The translations under genes were made by a program, and so were the position numbers. From Acidovorax delafieldii (GTDB lineage Bacteria; Pseudomonadota; Gammaproteobacteria; Burkholderiales; Burkholderiaceae_C): DNA of 64,000 nucleotides. Where the stretch lies: contig NZ_VJWE01000016.1 in NCBI RefSeq assembly GCF_007993815.1, positions 186,001-250,000 of the forward strand. The letters are read 5' to 3'. Under the pieces are notes generated by a model that saw only the letters and a list, made by a program, of their open reading frames with translations, had not been told where the DNA came from and did not search any database. Of the stretch, positions 7,784 to 16,278 are shown one piece after another (position 1 is the first letter of the stretch; each line of letters opens with the position of its first letter).

Positions 7784-9115
7784 ATGCCCCAATCCCTCAA
7801 CGAACAACTGAGCCGCGAACAGCAAATTGCAGCCCTGGAAAAAGACTGGGCGACCAACCCCCGCTGGAAGGGTGTGAAGCGCGGTTACTCCGCTGCCGAC
7901 GTGGTGCGTCTGCGTGGTTCGCTGCCCATCGAGCACACGCTGGCCAAGCGTGGCGCTGAAAAGCTCTGGGATAAGATCAACGGCGGTGCCAAAAAAGGCT
8001 ACGTCAACGCTTTCGGCGCCATCTCTGCCGGTCAAGCCATGCAGCAGGCCAAGGCCGGCCTCGAAGCCGTGTACCTGTCGGGCTGGCAAGTCGCCGCTGA
8101 CGGCAACACATCCGAAACCATGTACCCCGACCAGTCGCTGTATGCGTACGACTCGGTGCCCACCATGGTTCGCCGCATCAACAACACCTTCAAGCGCGCC
8201 GACGAAATCCAGTGGGGCCGTGGCATCAACCCCGGCGACAAGGAATTCATCGACTACTTCCTGCCCATCGTGGCCGACGCGGAAGCCGGTTTCGGCGGCG
8301 TTCTGAACGCCTTCGAACTCATGAAGAACATGATCCAGTCGGGCGCTGCAGGCGTTCACTTCGAAGACCAGCTGGCCGCTGTTAAGAAGTGCGGCCACAT
8401 GGGTGGCAAGGTGCTGGTGCCTACACAAGAAGCCTGCGAAAAGCTGATCTCCGCACGTTTTGCCGCTGACGTGATGGGCGTGTCCACCATCGTGTTGGCC
8501 CGCACCGATGCCGAAGCTGCCAACCTGATCACGTCCGACCACGACGCCAACGACAAGCCTTTCCTGACCGGCGAGCGCACGCAAGAAGGCTTCTACCGCG
8601 TGAAGAACGGCCTGGAACAAGCCATCAGCCGCGGCGTGGCCTACGCTCCCTATGCCGACCTGGTGTGGTGCGAAACCGGCGTGCCAGACATCGGCTTCGC
8701 CCGTGAATTCGCGCAAGCTGTGCACGCTGCCTGCCCTGGCAAGCTGCTGTCGTACAACTGCTCGCCATCGTTCAACTGGAAGAAGAACCTCAACGACAAG
8801 CAGATCGCGTCGTTCCAGGAAGACCTGTCGGCTCTGGGCTACAAGTACCAGTTCATCACGCTGGCCGGTATCCACATCAACTGGTTCAACACCTTCCAGT
8901 TCGCCCATGCATACGCTCAAGGCGAAGGCATGAAGCACTACACCGAGATGGTGCAAGAGCCAGAATTCGCAGCACGCGAAAAGGGCTACACCTTCGTGTC
9001 GCACCAGCAGGAAGTGGGCGCAGGCTACTTTGACGACGTGACCACCGTGATCCAAGGCGGTTCGTCCTCCGTGAAGGCCCTGACGGGTTCGACCGAAGAA
9101 GAGCAGTTCCACTGA
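7784..9115 (+). CDS. aceA: Isocitrate lyase
   Basis: The protein has 443 residues. It cleaves isocitrate to glyoxylate and succinate, the first step of the glyoxylate shunt used for growth on acetate and fatty acids. The catalytic loop [10 protein letters not shown] carries the active-site Cys, with VHFEDQ just before it, WCETGVPD and the [10 protein letters not shown] substrate loop further on, all as in the E. coli-type enzyme. Start 7784 ([14 protein letters not shown]) follows a GGAG at 7773; an in-frame ATG 60 bases further upstream would add a nonconserved tail. No malate synthase is adjacent. The inverted-repeat region upstream suggests carbon-source control. Confidence 0.97.
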   Translation: MPQSLNEQLSREQQIAALEKDWATNPRWKGVKRGYSAADVVRLRGSLPIEHTLAKRGAEKLWDKINGGAKKGYVNAFGAISAGQAMQQAKAGLEAVYLSGWQVAADGNTSETMYPDQSLYAYDSVPTMVRRINNTFKRADEIQWGRGINPGDKEFIDYFLPIVADAEAGFGGVLNAFELMKNMIQSGAAGVHFEDQLAAVKKCGHMGGKVLVPTQEACEKLISARFAADVMGVSTIVLARTDAEAANLITSDHDANDKPFLTGERTQEGFYRVKNGLEQAISRGVAYAPYADLVWCETGVPDIGFAREFAQAVHAACPGKLLSYNCSPSFNWKKNLNDKQIASFQEDLSALGYKYQFITLAGIHINWFNTFQFAHAYAQGEGMKHYTEMVQEPEFAAREKGYTFVSHQQEVGAGYFDDVTTVIQGGSSSVKALTGSTEEEQFH

Positions 9116-9156
9116 GATGGAGTTTCAGCCTCTGCCTATCGGCAGGGGGAAGCTGG

Positions 9157-9186
9157 AAGCCCGGGCGACCCCCGGGCTTTTTTGTT
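9157..9186 (+). terminator. aceA terminator
   Basis: Nine-base arms AAGCCCGGG and CCCGGGCTT around a CGACC loop, followed by T6, lie 41 bases after the aceA stop. Confidence 0.9.
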
Positions 9187-9393
9187 GTGAACTGGCGTCA
9201 TGAAAAGGTGCTGTCCTTCCAGCGCGAATGCAGAATTGGGTGCTTTTGTTCCTCCGACTGATATAACCACCAAGCGCCACTCCCCATTTCGAGTTACATC
9301 GAACCAAAGCGAAGCAGAGCTGCGCTAGAGGGTGCTTTTGCAAGCGTGTATGACCCGTTGATCCTGGCGGCTTTTAATCGAAAGATATTGCGG

Positions 9394-10131
9394 ATGACCC
9401 CGAGTGAGGTAGTGGAAAAAGCGGAGACCCTTCGGGCGCAGGGATGTGTCGTGTTGCCGGGGTTGTTCCCGTTGAGTCAAGTCGAGTGGGCCAGGGCGTT
9501 GGTCTTGGGCAACCTTGGTTTTCTGAAGCAAACACGTCCCCATCCATCGGCGCGTCATCTTGCAGGTTTTCATCGGTATCCGGATCTGGAGCCGCTTCAC
9601 ACCTGGATCTCTGGAAACGCACAGATACTGGAAGTGCTGGGTGCGGCATCAGGCGCGGGAAGGCCGCGATCAATCGGTCTGAGCGACATCACCGTCAACC
9701 GATCACAAGCGTGGCATGTGGATTTGCTGAGGGGGAAATAACAGCATCACCTCACTACAGATTTGTGTTGGGGGACCGATGGCGGCGGCGTGTACAAAGC
9801 GCTGGTGTACTTGCAGGCTGGCAAAAACCTGAAGGTCGTACCCGGTGCCCATGTGGTTCCGCGTTCACTCGACAAGGACTCCGCCAGCGAGCCCGCTGAC
9901 TCAGCGCTGATTCAGTCCCTCGTTGTGGAGGCAGGAGACGTGATCTTGATGGATATCAGGCTGCCACATTGCGGCTCGTCGGAGGAAGAGCTGGCCAGGA
10001 CCGTGTACCTTGGGGGCGCTCAGAAAATCTTGCTCTCCACAGTGCTGGGTGCGCACCACCGGTCGCTGACAAGGGCAATGGAGATTGGTAATTTTGCAAG
10101 GCTGCAGGATTGGGATGCGGCGCATCCGTGA
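9394..10131 (+). pseudogene. Phytanoyl-CoA dioxygenase-like gene interrupted by an in-frame stop
   Basis: The same frame is coding on both sides of a TAA at 9739-9741. The upstream part (MTPSEVVEKAETLRAQGC ...) ends with WHVDLLRGK, which carries the HxD half of a 2-oxoglutarate/Fe(II) site. After the stop the frame goes on with WGTDGGGVYKALVYLQ, VVPGAHVVPRSL, DIRLPHCGSSEE (distal iron His) and ELARTVYLGG (Arg for 2-oxoglutarate). This is the PhyH-fold layout, with a nonsense codon separating the two halves of the active site. One base change would restore a protein of about 245 residues. An upstream GTG at 9346 is also in frame. Its substrate is unknown; the neighbouring glycosyltransferase suggests sugar or lipid modification. 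Confidence 0.7.
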
Positions 10132-10227
10132 AACATGCCGAAGATCTTGCAGCTGCACCTGTTATAGCGATGGGCACGGATGTTGATCGCCTGCGGTCTT
10201 CGGGCACTTCTGGCTGACGGGTGAGAA

Positions 10228-11143
10228 ATGCTGTTGACCAGTATTTTTCTCAGTCCGTCAGGGCTGTCTGATGGGGAGCCCTTGCCACCGCTGATCCTTG
10301 AAAACATCCGGTCGTTCCAGAGGAGACATCCCCGAATCCCTCACAAGTTGTTTGGGCAGGAAGAGCTGACGGCATTCATCGAGCAAAAATTCTCTTCGGA
10401 GGTAGTGAACGCTTTTGTGCAGCTGAAGCCTTTGGCGTACAAGGCGGACTTGGCTCGTTACTGCGTCATGTATGAACATGGCGGTGTCTACGCAGATCTC
10501 TCGTATTTTTTTTTTGCGTTCACTGCCCGTTGACGCACATCGTGTAATCGTGTTCCGCGATTTCATGTGGTCGTCGCCGTGGGATACAAGCAATGGCGTG
10601 TTTTCCGCTCCCCCTAAACACAAGGTCTTCGAAGCTGCCATCCAGATGATCTGCGCTAACGTGCGTCGCGGCTACTATGGGAATACACCGCTGTGTCCCA
10701 CGGGGCCAGCGCTTTTTGGCAAGGCGTTGGCCATGGTGTGCGAGCCCCAAGATCTTGTCACGGGTGTAGCGGGTCTGGTCGGCAAAGACCTGGTCGCGAG
10801 AGCAGCCCGAGACATTGATCTCCCTACCGATGAAAAGGCGCATTGTTTGATCTTGCGTGATGGGATCGTTGCCGTTAAAAGAAAGCGGATGGGGTCGCCA
10901 GGTCTGTTGGACTTCGGGGTTGCCGGTGGTAGTGGGTATTCCGACCTGTGGCGACGGCGCGATATTTACGCCACCGATGTAGATGCGTCAGCTGGATTCG
11001 ACGTTGGACGCAGTGCGCAGGATGAGAAGTTTCGCGGCGACCATGGAGTGTCCATGCCTTGGAGTGTTGCCGACTGGTTCGACACCGCGCCCAGGGCGTC
11101 CCCTGGGTTCTTGCACCGACTGATCGCTAAGTTGCGGCGTTGA
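10228..11143 (+). pseudogene. GT32-like glycosyltransferase broken by a frameshift in a T10 tract
   Basis: Frame 1 gives MLLTSIFLSPSG ... HPRIPHKLFGQEEL ... LKPLAYKADLARYCVMYEHGGVYADLSYFF, the sugar-nucleotide core of the Och1/GT32 family, then stops at 10533. Removing one base from the ten-T run (10506-10515) joins it smoothly to the second frame (LRSLPVDAHRVIVFRDF ... PTGPALFGKALAMV), which stays open to 11143. The intact product would be about 304 residues. The break may be a real null mutation, a reversible slippage switch, or a sequencing error in the homopolymer. Family members transfer hexoses onto polysaccharides or glycolipids. Confidence 0.72.
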
Positions 11144-11446
11144 GTGAAGGAGGCTTGATATTTGCTCTCGCCTGCAGGTGGTTATATGCGTGGCATTCGC
11201 GGTGTGCTCTGGTGCGGGGGGGGGGGGGCGGATTCTGGGTCGCGGCACCTATCGGGCCAAAACGCGGGGGGATCGCAAACTCATCGCTGTCGAGTGTGCC
11301 GAAATCCGACGAGGCGACTGTTGCTCCACGCCCGGATGGTCTTTGCCAGATTCGCGCGCGGTGTTGACGACACATTACTCTGTAGCACAAACGCCATTCG
11401 AGAGAGGTAAATGCGCAGCGTTTGGATGCAGATTTCTAGTCGAGGG
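11144..11446. other. Non-coding stretch with a G13 homopolymer tract
   Basis: Between the broken glycosyltransferase and the thrS leader there is a run of 13 G at 11216-11228. Three short overlapping frames cross it, none with recognisable domains; the one from 11178 stays open to 11474. The stretch may be the decayed end of the accessory patch. Confidence 0.45.
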
Positions 11447-11452
11447 TAAAAT
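11422..11452 (+). promoter_or_regulatory. Possible thrS leader promoter
   Basis: TTGGAT (11422-11427) and TAAAAT (11447-11452) are separated by 19 bases and would start transcription about 40 bases ahead of the thrS leader peptide. The spacing is longer than ideal. Confidence 0.35.
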
Positions 11453-11496
11453 GAAGCACTGTTTCATTGAATAAGAGCGAGAAAGGCAATCTGGTT

Positions 11497-11538
11497 ATGA
11501 CACCGCGAACTACATCGGAGATGTTGACCGGCCGTTGA
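11497..11538 (+). CDS. Predicted thrS leader peptide MTPRTTSEMLTGR
   Basis: This 13-codon frame has four Thr codons (2, 5, 6 and 11), including a tandem pair. A GAAAGG lies about 10 bases upstream as a ribosome site. It is followed by segments able to form either a terminator or an antiterminator ahead of threonyl-tRNA synthetase. The peptide itself would have no function other than to sense charged tRNA-Thr through ribosome stalling. It is too short to be found by ordinary gene calling. Confidence 0.7.
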   Translation: MTPRTTSEMLTGR

Positions 11539-11608
11539 GGCCGGCTGTTCGCGCCTGCACGAGATTGCACACACCTCCAAAAAGCGCGGACCTGTTCCGC
11601 GCTTTTTT
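11504..11608 (+). promoter_or_regulatory. Predicted transcription attenuator of the thrS operon
   Basis: Segment 1 CGCGAAC (11504-11510, within the leader peptide) pairs with segment 2 GTTCGCG (11547-11553). Segment 2 can instead pair, as TTCGCGC (11548-11554), with segment 3 GCGCGGA (11584-11590). Segment 3 is also the 5' arm of a terminator, AAAGCGCGGA (11581-11590) / TCCGCGCTTT (11596-11605), followed by a T-run. A ribosome stalled at the tandem Thr codons (11509-11514) would cover segment 1 and favour the antiterminator. A small CCGGCC/GGCCGG hairpin sits over the leader stop codon. Confidence 0.7.
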
Positions 11609-11670
11609 GTTTCCTGGGCCTGGCGCGTGCCCGCACCCATTGCACTGATTGAAAAGAAAGAGTTACTCCC

Positions 11671-13590
11671 ATGATTCACATCACGCTTCCTGACGGTTCG
11701 CAGCGCGAATTTCCGGGCCCTGTCACGGTGGCCGAAGTGGCTGCCTCTATTGGCTCGGGTCTGGCAAAAGCTGCTTTGGCGGGGAAGATCGGTGACAAGG
11801 TGGTAGACACCAGCTACCAGATCACGGCCGACAGTCCGCTGTCCATCATCACTGCCAAGGATGCAGACGGTCTCGAGGTGATCCGGCACTCTACTGCGCA
11901 CTTGTTGGCTTATGCCGTCAAGGAGCTGTTTCCTGACGCGCAGGTCACCATCGGCCCGGTGATCGAAAACGGTTTCTATTACGACTTTGCCTACAAACAC
12001 CCCTTCACGCCTGAAGACCTGGTGGCGATTGAAAAGCGCATGGCCGAACTGGCATCCAAGGACGAGCCGGTGGTGCGCCGCGTGCTGCCGCGTGACGAGG
12101 CCGTGGCGTATTTCAAGGGCCTGGGTGAGCACTACAAGGCCGAAATCATTGCCAGCATCCCCAGCAACGAAGACGTGAGCCTGTACCGCGAAGGCAATTT
12201 CGAAGACCTGTGCCGCGGCCCCCACGTGCCCAGCACCGGCAAGCTCAAGTTCTTCAAACTCATGAAGGTGGCAGGCGCCTACTGGCGTGGCGATCATCGT
12301 AATGAGATGCTTCAGCGGGTCTATGGCACGGCCTGGGCCACCAAGGATGAGCTGCAGCAGTATTTGACGATGCTGGAGGAGGCAGAAAAGCGCGACCACC
12401 GCAAACTCGGCCGCGAGCTGGATCTGTTCCACATCGACGAACACTCGCCTGGCACAGTGTTCTGGCACCCCAAGGGCTGGACGGTGTGGCAGGAGGTGGA
12501 GCAGTACATGCGCCGCGTGTACCGCGACAACGGCTACCAGGAGGTCAAGGGGCCGCAGATCCTGGACCAGGGCCTGTGGGAGAAAACCGGGCACTGGGAC
12601 AAATACCGCGAGAATATGTTTGTCACGGAGTCGGAAAAGCGCGACTACGCGCTCAAGCCGATGAACTGCCCTGGGCACATCATCATCTTCAAGCAAGGTA
12701 TTAAAAGCTACCGCGACCTGCCTTTGCGGTTTGGCGAGTTCGGCCAATGCCACCGCAATGAGCCGACCGGGGGGCTGCACGGCATCATGCGCGTGCGTGC
12801 TTTCACACAGGACGACGGCCACATCTTCTGTACCGAAGACCAGATCCAGTCCGAAGTCGTGGCGTTCACCACGTTGCTGCAGAAGGTTTACAAGGACTTC
12901 GGGTTCACGGACATCATCTACAAGCTGTCCACACGGCCTGAGAAGCGAATCGGTAGTGAGGAAAGCTGGGACCGCGCCGAGAACGCCTTGGCTGAGGGTC
13001 TAAGGGCATCCGGTTGCGAATTTGAATACCTGCCCGGAGAGGGCGCCTTTTACGGTCCCAAGATCGAATACACGCTCAAGGACGCGCTGGGGCGCCCCTG
13101 GCAGTGCGGCACGATTCAGGTGGATCCGAATATGCCCGAGCGCTTGGACGCAGAGTTTGTGGGCGAAGATGGCGCCCGCCATCGGCCCATCATGCTGCAT
13201 CGCGCCATCGTTGGAAGCTTGGAGCGCTTCATTGGCATTCTGATCGAGCAGCACGCGGGTGCCTTGCCTACATGGCTCGCTCCCGTGCAGGTCTCGGTGC
13301 TGAACATCACTGACGCTCAGTCCGATTACTGTCGTGAAATCGCAGCAAAACTGCAAAAAGCGCTGCCCAATCAAGGCCTTAGGGTGGCCCTGGATCTGCG
13401 CAATGAGAAGATTACGTATAAAATACGGGAGCATTCGATGCAAAAGCTGCCCTACATCCTCGTCGCAGGCGACAAGGAAAAGGCAGCCGGCGCCGTTGCA
13501 GTGCGAGCCCGGGGTAATCGTGATCTCGGCGTGATGTCTGTGGATGCGTTCATTGAATTGATCGCTAGTGACATCGCCACCAAAGCCTGA
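11671..13590 (+). CDS. thrS: Threonyl-tRNA synthetase
   Basis: The protein has 639 residues, full length for the bacterial enzyme. It charges tRNA-Thr. The order is TGS domain (1-62), editing domain with [12 protein letters not shown] (hydrolyses Ser-tRNA-Thr), class II catalytic core with the zinc ligand in MNCPGH, motif 2 in [14 protein letters not shown] and motif 3 in [13 protein letters not shown], and the C-terminal anticodon-binding domain ([20 protein letters not shown]). First gene of the thrS-infC-rpmI-rplT-pheST-ihfA cluster. The leader attenuator upstream suggests control by threonine charging. Confidence 0.98.
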   Translation: MIHITLPDGSQREFPGPVTVAEVAASIGSGLAKAALAGKIGDKVVDTSYQITADSPLSIITAKDADGLEVIRHSTAHLLAYAVKELFPDAQVTIGPVIENGFYYDFAYKHPFTPEDLVAIEKRMAELASKDEPVVRRVLPRDEAVAYFKGLGEHYKAEIIASIPSNEDVSLYREGNFEDLCRGPHVPSTGKLKFFKLMKVAGAYWRGDHRNEMLQRVYGTAWATKDELQQYLTMLEEAEKRDHRKLGRELDLFHIDEHSPGTVFWHPKGWTVWQEVEQYMRRVYRDNGYQEVKGPQILDQGLWEKTGHWDKYRENMFVTESEKRDYALKPMNCPGHIIIFKQGIKSYRDLPLRFGEFGQCHRNEPTGGLHGIMRVRAFTQDDGHIFCTEDQIQSEVVAFTTLLQKVYKDFGFTDIIYKLSTRPEKRIGSEESWDRAENALAEGLRASGCEFEYLPGEGAFYGPKIEYTLKDALGRPWQCGTIQVDPNMPERLDAEFVGEDGARHRPIMLHRAIVGSLERFIGILIEQHAGALPTWLAPVQVSVLNITDAQSDYCREIAAKLQKALPNQGLRVALDLRNEKITYKIREHSMQKLPYILVAGDKEKAAGAVAVRARGNRDLGVMSVDAFIELIASDIATKA

Positions 13591-13676
13591 TTTTGAACAC
13601 AAAACTGCTTTGCCGCTCGCGGACTGTGCGGAAGTAGCTACTTTATTTGTAGCATTTTGATTCAAGGAAGATAGCC

Positions 13677-14279
13677 ATCGCTACTGAATTTCGTGATCGT
13701 CGCCACCGGGAAGAGCGCAAGCACCGCCTGAACCGTGAAATCATGGCCCCGGAAGTCCGCCTTTCCGGGCCAGACAACGAGCCTTTGGGGGTTGTCAGCC
13801 TCATGGAGGCCTTGCGCATGGCCGGTGAGCTGGACGTGGATCTGGTGGAAATCGCCGCTACGGCGAATCCGCCGGTATGCCGCCTCATGGACTACGGCAA
13901 GTTCAAGTACCAAGAGCAAAAGCGTGCGGCAGAAGCCAAAGCCAAGCAGACGGTCATTGAGATCAAGGAAGTCAAGTTCCGCCCCGGGACGGACGATGGC
14001 GACTACAACATCAAGATGCGCAACATTCGCCGCTTTTTGGCGGAAGGTGACAAGTGCAAGATCACGCTGCGGTTCCGCGGTCGTGAAATCACGCACCAGG
14101 AACTCGGCTTGGCCTTGCTGAACCGGATTCGTGACGAGTTGGCTGACAGCATCATCATTGAGCAGTTTCCTAAGTTGGAAGGCCGCCAGATGATCATGAT
14201 GATTGCTCCGGGCAAGAAGAAGCCCGCGGCCAAGCCAGCGGCTGAAGGCGCGGCCCCTGCAACGGGTGCGGCGGCGTAG
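13677..14279 (+). CDS. infC: Translation initiation factor IF-3, non-canonical ATC start
   Basis: The protein has 200 residues. IF-3 binds the 30S subunit and proofreads the start codon and initiator tRNA. The coding frame is conserved well upstream of the first ATG (13743): it reads [20 protein letters not shown] before MAPEVR. No ATG, GTG or TTG exists there, but an ATC at 13677 lies 6 bases after AAGGAAG, so it is the likely start. Rare AUU/AUC starts allow IF-3 to repress its own translation in other bacteria. The C-terminal lobe ([29 protein letters not shown]) is intact, with an Ala/Lys-rich tail. Confidence 0.92.
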   Translation: MATEFRDRRHREERKHRLNREIMAPEVRLSGPDNEPLGVVSLMEALRMAGELDVDLVEIAATANPPVCRLMDYGKFKYQEQKRAAEAKAKQTVIEIKEVKFRPGTDDGDYNIKMRNIRRFLAEGDKCKITLRFRGREITHQELGLALLNRIRDELADSIIIEQFPKLEGRQMIMMIAPGKKKPAAKPAAEGAAPATGAAA

Positions 14280-14462
14280 GTTTGCCAATCAGTGTCAGAT
14301 TTTGAGCGCCACGCCCGAAGGGGCGGGGTGTTTGAAAAGGTGGGGCTTTCGAGCACTGCCGACCGGAAGGTGAAAGCCTTTCGATAAAAGTGGCTCGGGG
14401 CCAACAAGTTTGCAGATCGGTTTGCAAACGCCTCACGAGCACAACGAAAAAGGAGCATTCAC

Positions 14463-14666
14463 ATGCCCAAAATGAAGACCAAGAGCAGCGCGAAAAAACG
14501 TTTCCGCGTTCGTCCAGGTGGTACCGTCAAGCGCGGTCAAGCCTTCAAACGTCACATCTTGACCAAGAAGACCACCAAGAACAAGCGCCATCTGCGTGGT
14601 GCGGTTGCTGTGCACGAGACCAATATGGGCTCGATTTCACAGATGCTGCCCGGCATGGGCGTTTAA
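14463..14666 (+). CDS. rpmI: 50S ribosomal protein L35
   Basis: The protein has 67 residues: [16 protein letters not shown], then a basic region ([24 protein letters not shown]), full length for bL35. It assembles into the large subunit. AAGGAG lies a few bases upstream. The 183-base gap after infC holds a CGCCCGAAGGGGCG hairpin (near 14312-14325) and other pairing potential, a place where L20-type autoregulatory leaders occur in other bacteria; no specific match could be shown. Confidence 0.97.
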   Translation: MPKMKTKSSAKKRFRVRPGGTVKRGQAFKRHILTKKTTKNKRHLRGAVAVHETNMGSISQMLPGMGV

Positions 14667-14692
14667 TTTACTGACGAACAAGGAGTACATAC

Positions 14693-15052
14693 ATGCCTCG
14701 CGTCAAACGTGGTGTAACGGCCCGTGCCCGTCACAAGAAAGTTCTCGCCCTTGCCAAGGGTTTCCGTGGTCGCCGCGGTAACGTCTTCCGTATCGCCAAA
14801 CAGGCGGTAATGAAGGCTGGGCAATATGCCTACCGTGACCGCCGCACCAAGAAGCGCGTGTTCCGCCAGTTGTGGATCGCCCGTATCAACGCCGCTGCCC
14901 GTGAACTGGGCCTGACCTACAGCCAGTTCGCCAACGGCCTGAAGAAGGCATCCATCGAGATCGACCGCAAGATGCTGGCCGACCTCGCAGTGCACGACAA
15001 GGCTGCCTTTGGCAGCATCGTGGAGCAAGTCAAGGCCAAGCTGGCTGCTTGA
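14693..15052 (+). CDS. rplT: 50S ribosomal protein L20
   Basis: The protein has 119 residues: [38 protein letters not shown], then the globular RNA-binding domain ([20 protein letters not shown]). It is needed early in 50S assembly and in many bacteria represses its own operon by binding the leader. It sits 26 bases after rpmI with an AAGGAG site. Confidence 0.98.
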   Translation: MPRVKRGVTARARHKKVLALAKGFRGRRGNVFRIAKQAVMKAGQYAYRDRRTKKRVFRQLWIARINAAARELGLTYSQFANGLKKASIEIDRKMLADLAVHDKAAFGSIVEQVKAKLAA

Positions 15053-15073
15053 GTTCACGATGAGCGGCTATCG

Positions 15074-15136
15074 TTCTGATAGCTGCTTGCGCAATAACAG
15101 CAAGGGCTAGGGCTTGAAAAGGCACTAGCCCTTGTT
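15074..15136 (+). repeat. Dispersed element copy 3, folding into a terminator-like hairpin before pheS
   Basis: It begins CTGATAGCTGCTTGCGC and includes a perfect 10-bp inverted repeat, CAAGGGCTAG (15101-15110) / CTAGCCCTTG (15125-15134), followed by a moderately T-rich stretch. It lies between rplT and pheS and could cause partial termination. Confidence 0.5.
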
Positions 15137-15153
15137 CATTTTCAAGAGTCGAT

Positions 15154-16206
15154 ATGAACGAGTTGGATTCCCTGGTCGAGAGCGCGACGCAACTGTTTGC
15201 CCAAAGCGCAACCCCTGCTGACCTCGAAAACGCCAAGGCGCAGTTTCTGGGCAAGTCAGGTCGCGTGACCGAGCTCATGAAGGGCATGGCGCAGCTGTCC
15301 GTCGAGGAAAAGAAATCCCGCGGCGCAGCCATCAACGTTGCCAAGCAGGCCATCGAGGCTGCACTGACCGCTCGCCGCCAAGCTCTGGCCGATGCCGAAC
15401 TTCAATTGCAGCTCAAGGCCGAAGCACTGGACGTGAGCCTGCCAGGCCGCCAGCGCGGGCAGGGTGGCTTGCACCCGGTGTCGCTCACGCTTGAACGCAT
15501 CCAGGGCATCTTCGGTTCCATGGGTTTTGACGTCGCCGAAGGCCCTGAGATCGAGACCGACTGGTTCAACTTCACTGCACTGAATACGCCGGAAGACCAT
15601 CCTGCGCGGTCCATGCATGACACGTTTTATGTGGAGGGCGGCACTGCCACCGCTCCCAACCTGCTGCGCACACACACCAGCCCCATGCAGATCCGCCATG
15701 CAGTCCAGCATGTCAAAAAGCACCGGGCTGCGCTCGATGCCGGTCAGGCGATGCCCGAGATCCGCGTCATTGCCCCCGGCCGTACCTACCGCGTGGACAG
15801 CGACGCTACGCACTCGCCCATGTTTCACCAGTGCGAAGGTCTCTGGATTGGTGAGAACGTGAGTTTCAAGGACCTGAAAGTCATCTTCACGGATTTCTGC
15901 CGCACGTTCTTCGAGAGCGACGATCTCGTGTTGCGCTTCCGTCCCAGTTTCTTCCCGTTCACAGAGCCCAGCGCCGAGATCGATATCCAGTTCCAGACGG
16001 GCCCGCTGGCAGGCCGTTGGCTCGAAGTGGCGGGCTCGGGCCAGGTGCACCCCAACGTGGTGCGCAATATGGGTCTTGACCCTGAGAAGTACATCGGCTT
16101 TGCATTCGGCATGGGACCCGACCGCCTGACCATGCTGCGCTATGGCGTCAATGACCTGCGCCTGTTCTTTGACGGCGACATCCGCTTCCTGTCGCAGTTC
16201 CAGTAA
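15154..16206 (+). CDS. pheS: Phenylalanyl-tRNA synthetase alpha subunit
   Basis: The protein has 350 residues. It is the catalytic subunit of the alpha2-beta2 enzyme that charges tRNA-Phe. It has an N-terminal coiled coil (about 1-85) that binds tRNA, class II motif 1 around [20 protein letters not shown], motif 2 in [20 protein letters not shown], and motif 3 in [13 protein letters not shown]. Starts at ATG 15154; followed by pheT after 72 bases. Confidence 0.98.
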   Translation: MNELDSLVESATQLFAQSATPADLENAKAQFLGKSGRVTELMKGMAQLSVEEKKSRGAAINVAKQAIEAALTARRQALADAELQLQLKAEALDVSLPGRQRGQGGLHPVSLTLERIQGIFGSMGFDVAEGPEIETDWFNFTALNTPEDHPARSMHDTFYVEGGTATAPNLLRTHTSPMQIRHAVQHVKKHRAALDAGQAMPEIRVIAPGRTYRVDSDATHSPMFHQCEGLWIGENVSFKDLKVIFTDFCRTFFESDDLVLRFRPSFFPFTEPSAEIDIQFQTGPLAGRWLEVAGSGQVHPNVVRNMGLDPEKYIGFAFGMGPDRLTMLRYGVNDLRLFFDGDIRFLSQFQ

Positions 16207-16278
16207 AGCCCGCCGACTTCGCGCCGTGCGCGTGCCCTGTGGCCGTGCTGCGCACCTTCCGTACAAGAGTGTCCGACT

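Noticed and set aside
7760-9112. 450-codon frame opposite aceA
   Set aside because: Pure antisense of isocitrate lyase with no ribosome site or recognisable motif.
13632-13664. Possible eighth copy of the dispersed element between thrS and infC
   Set aside because: Only a half-match (TAGCTAC ... TAGCATTTTGAT) without the CTAGCGCT block; too weak to count.
15060-15110. Short leader frame before pheS as a Phe attenuator
   Set aside because: The frame MSGYRSDSCLRNNSKG has no Phe codon, so it cannot sense tRNA-Phe charging.
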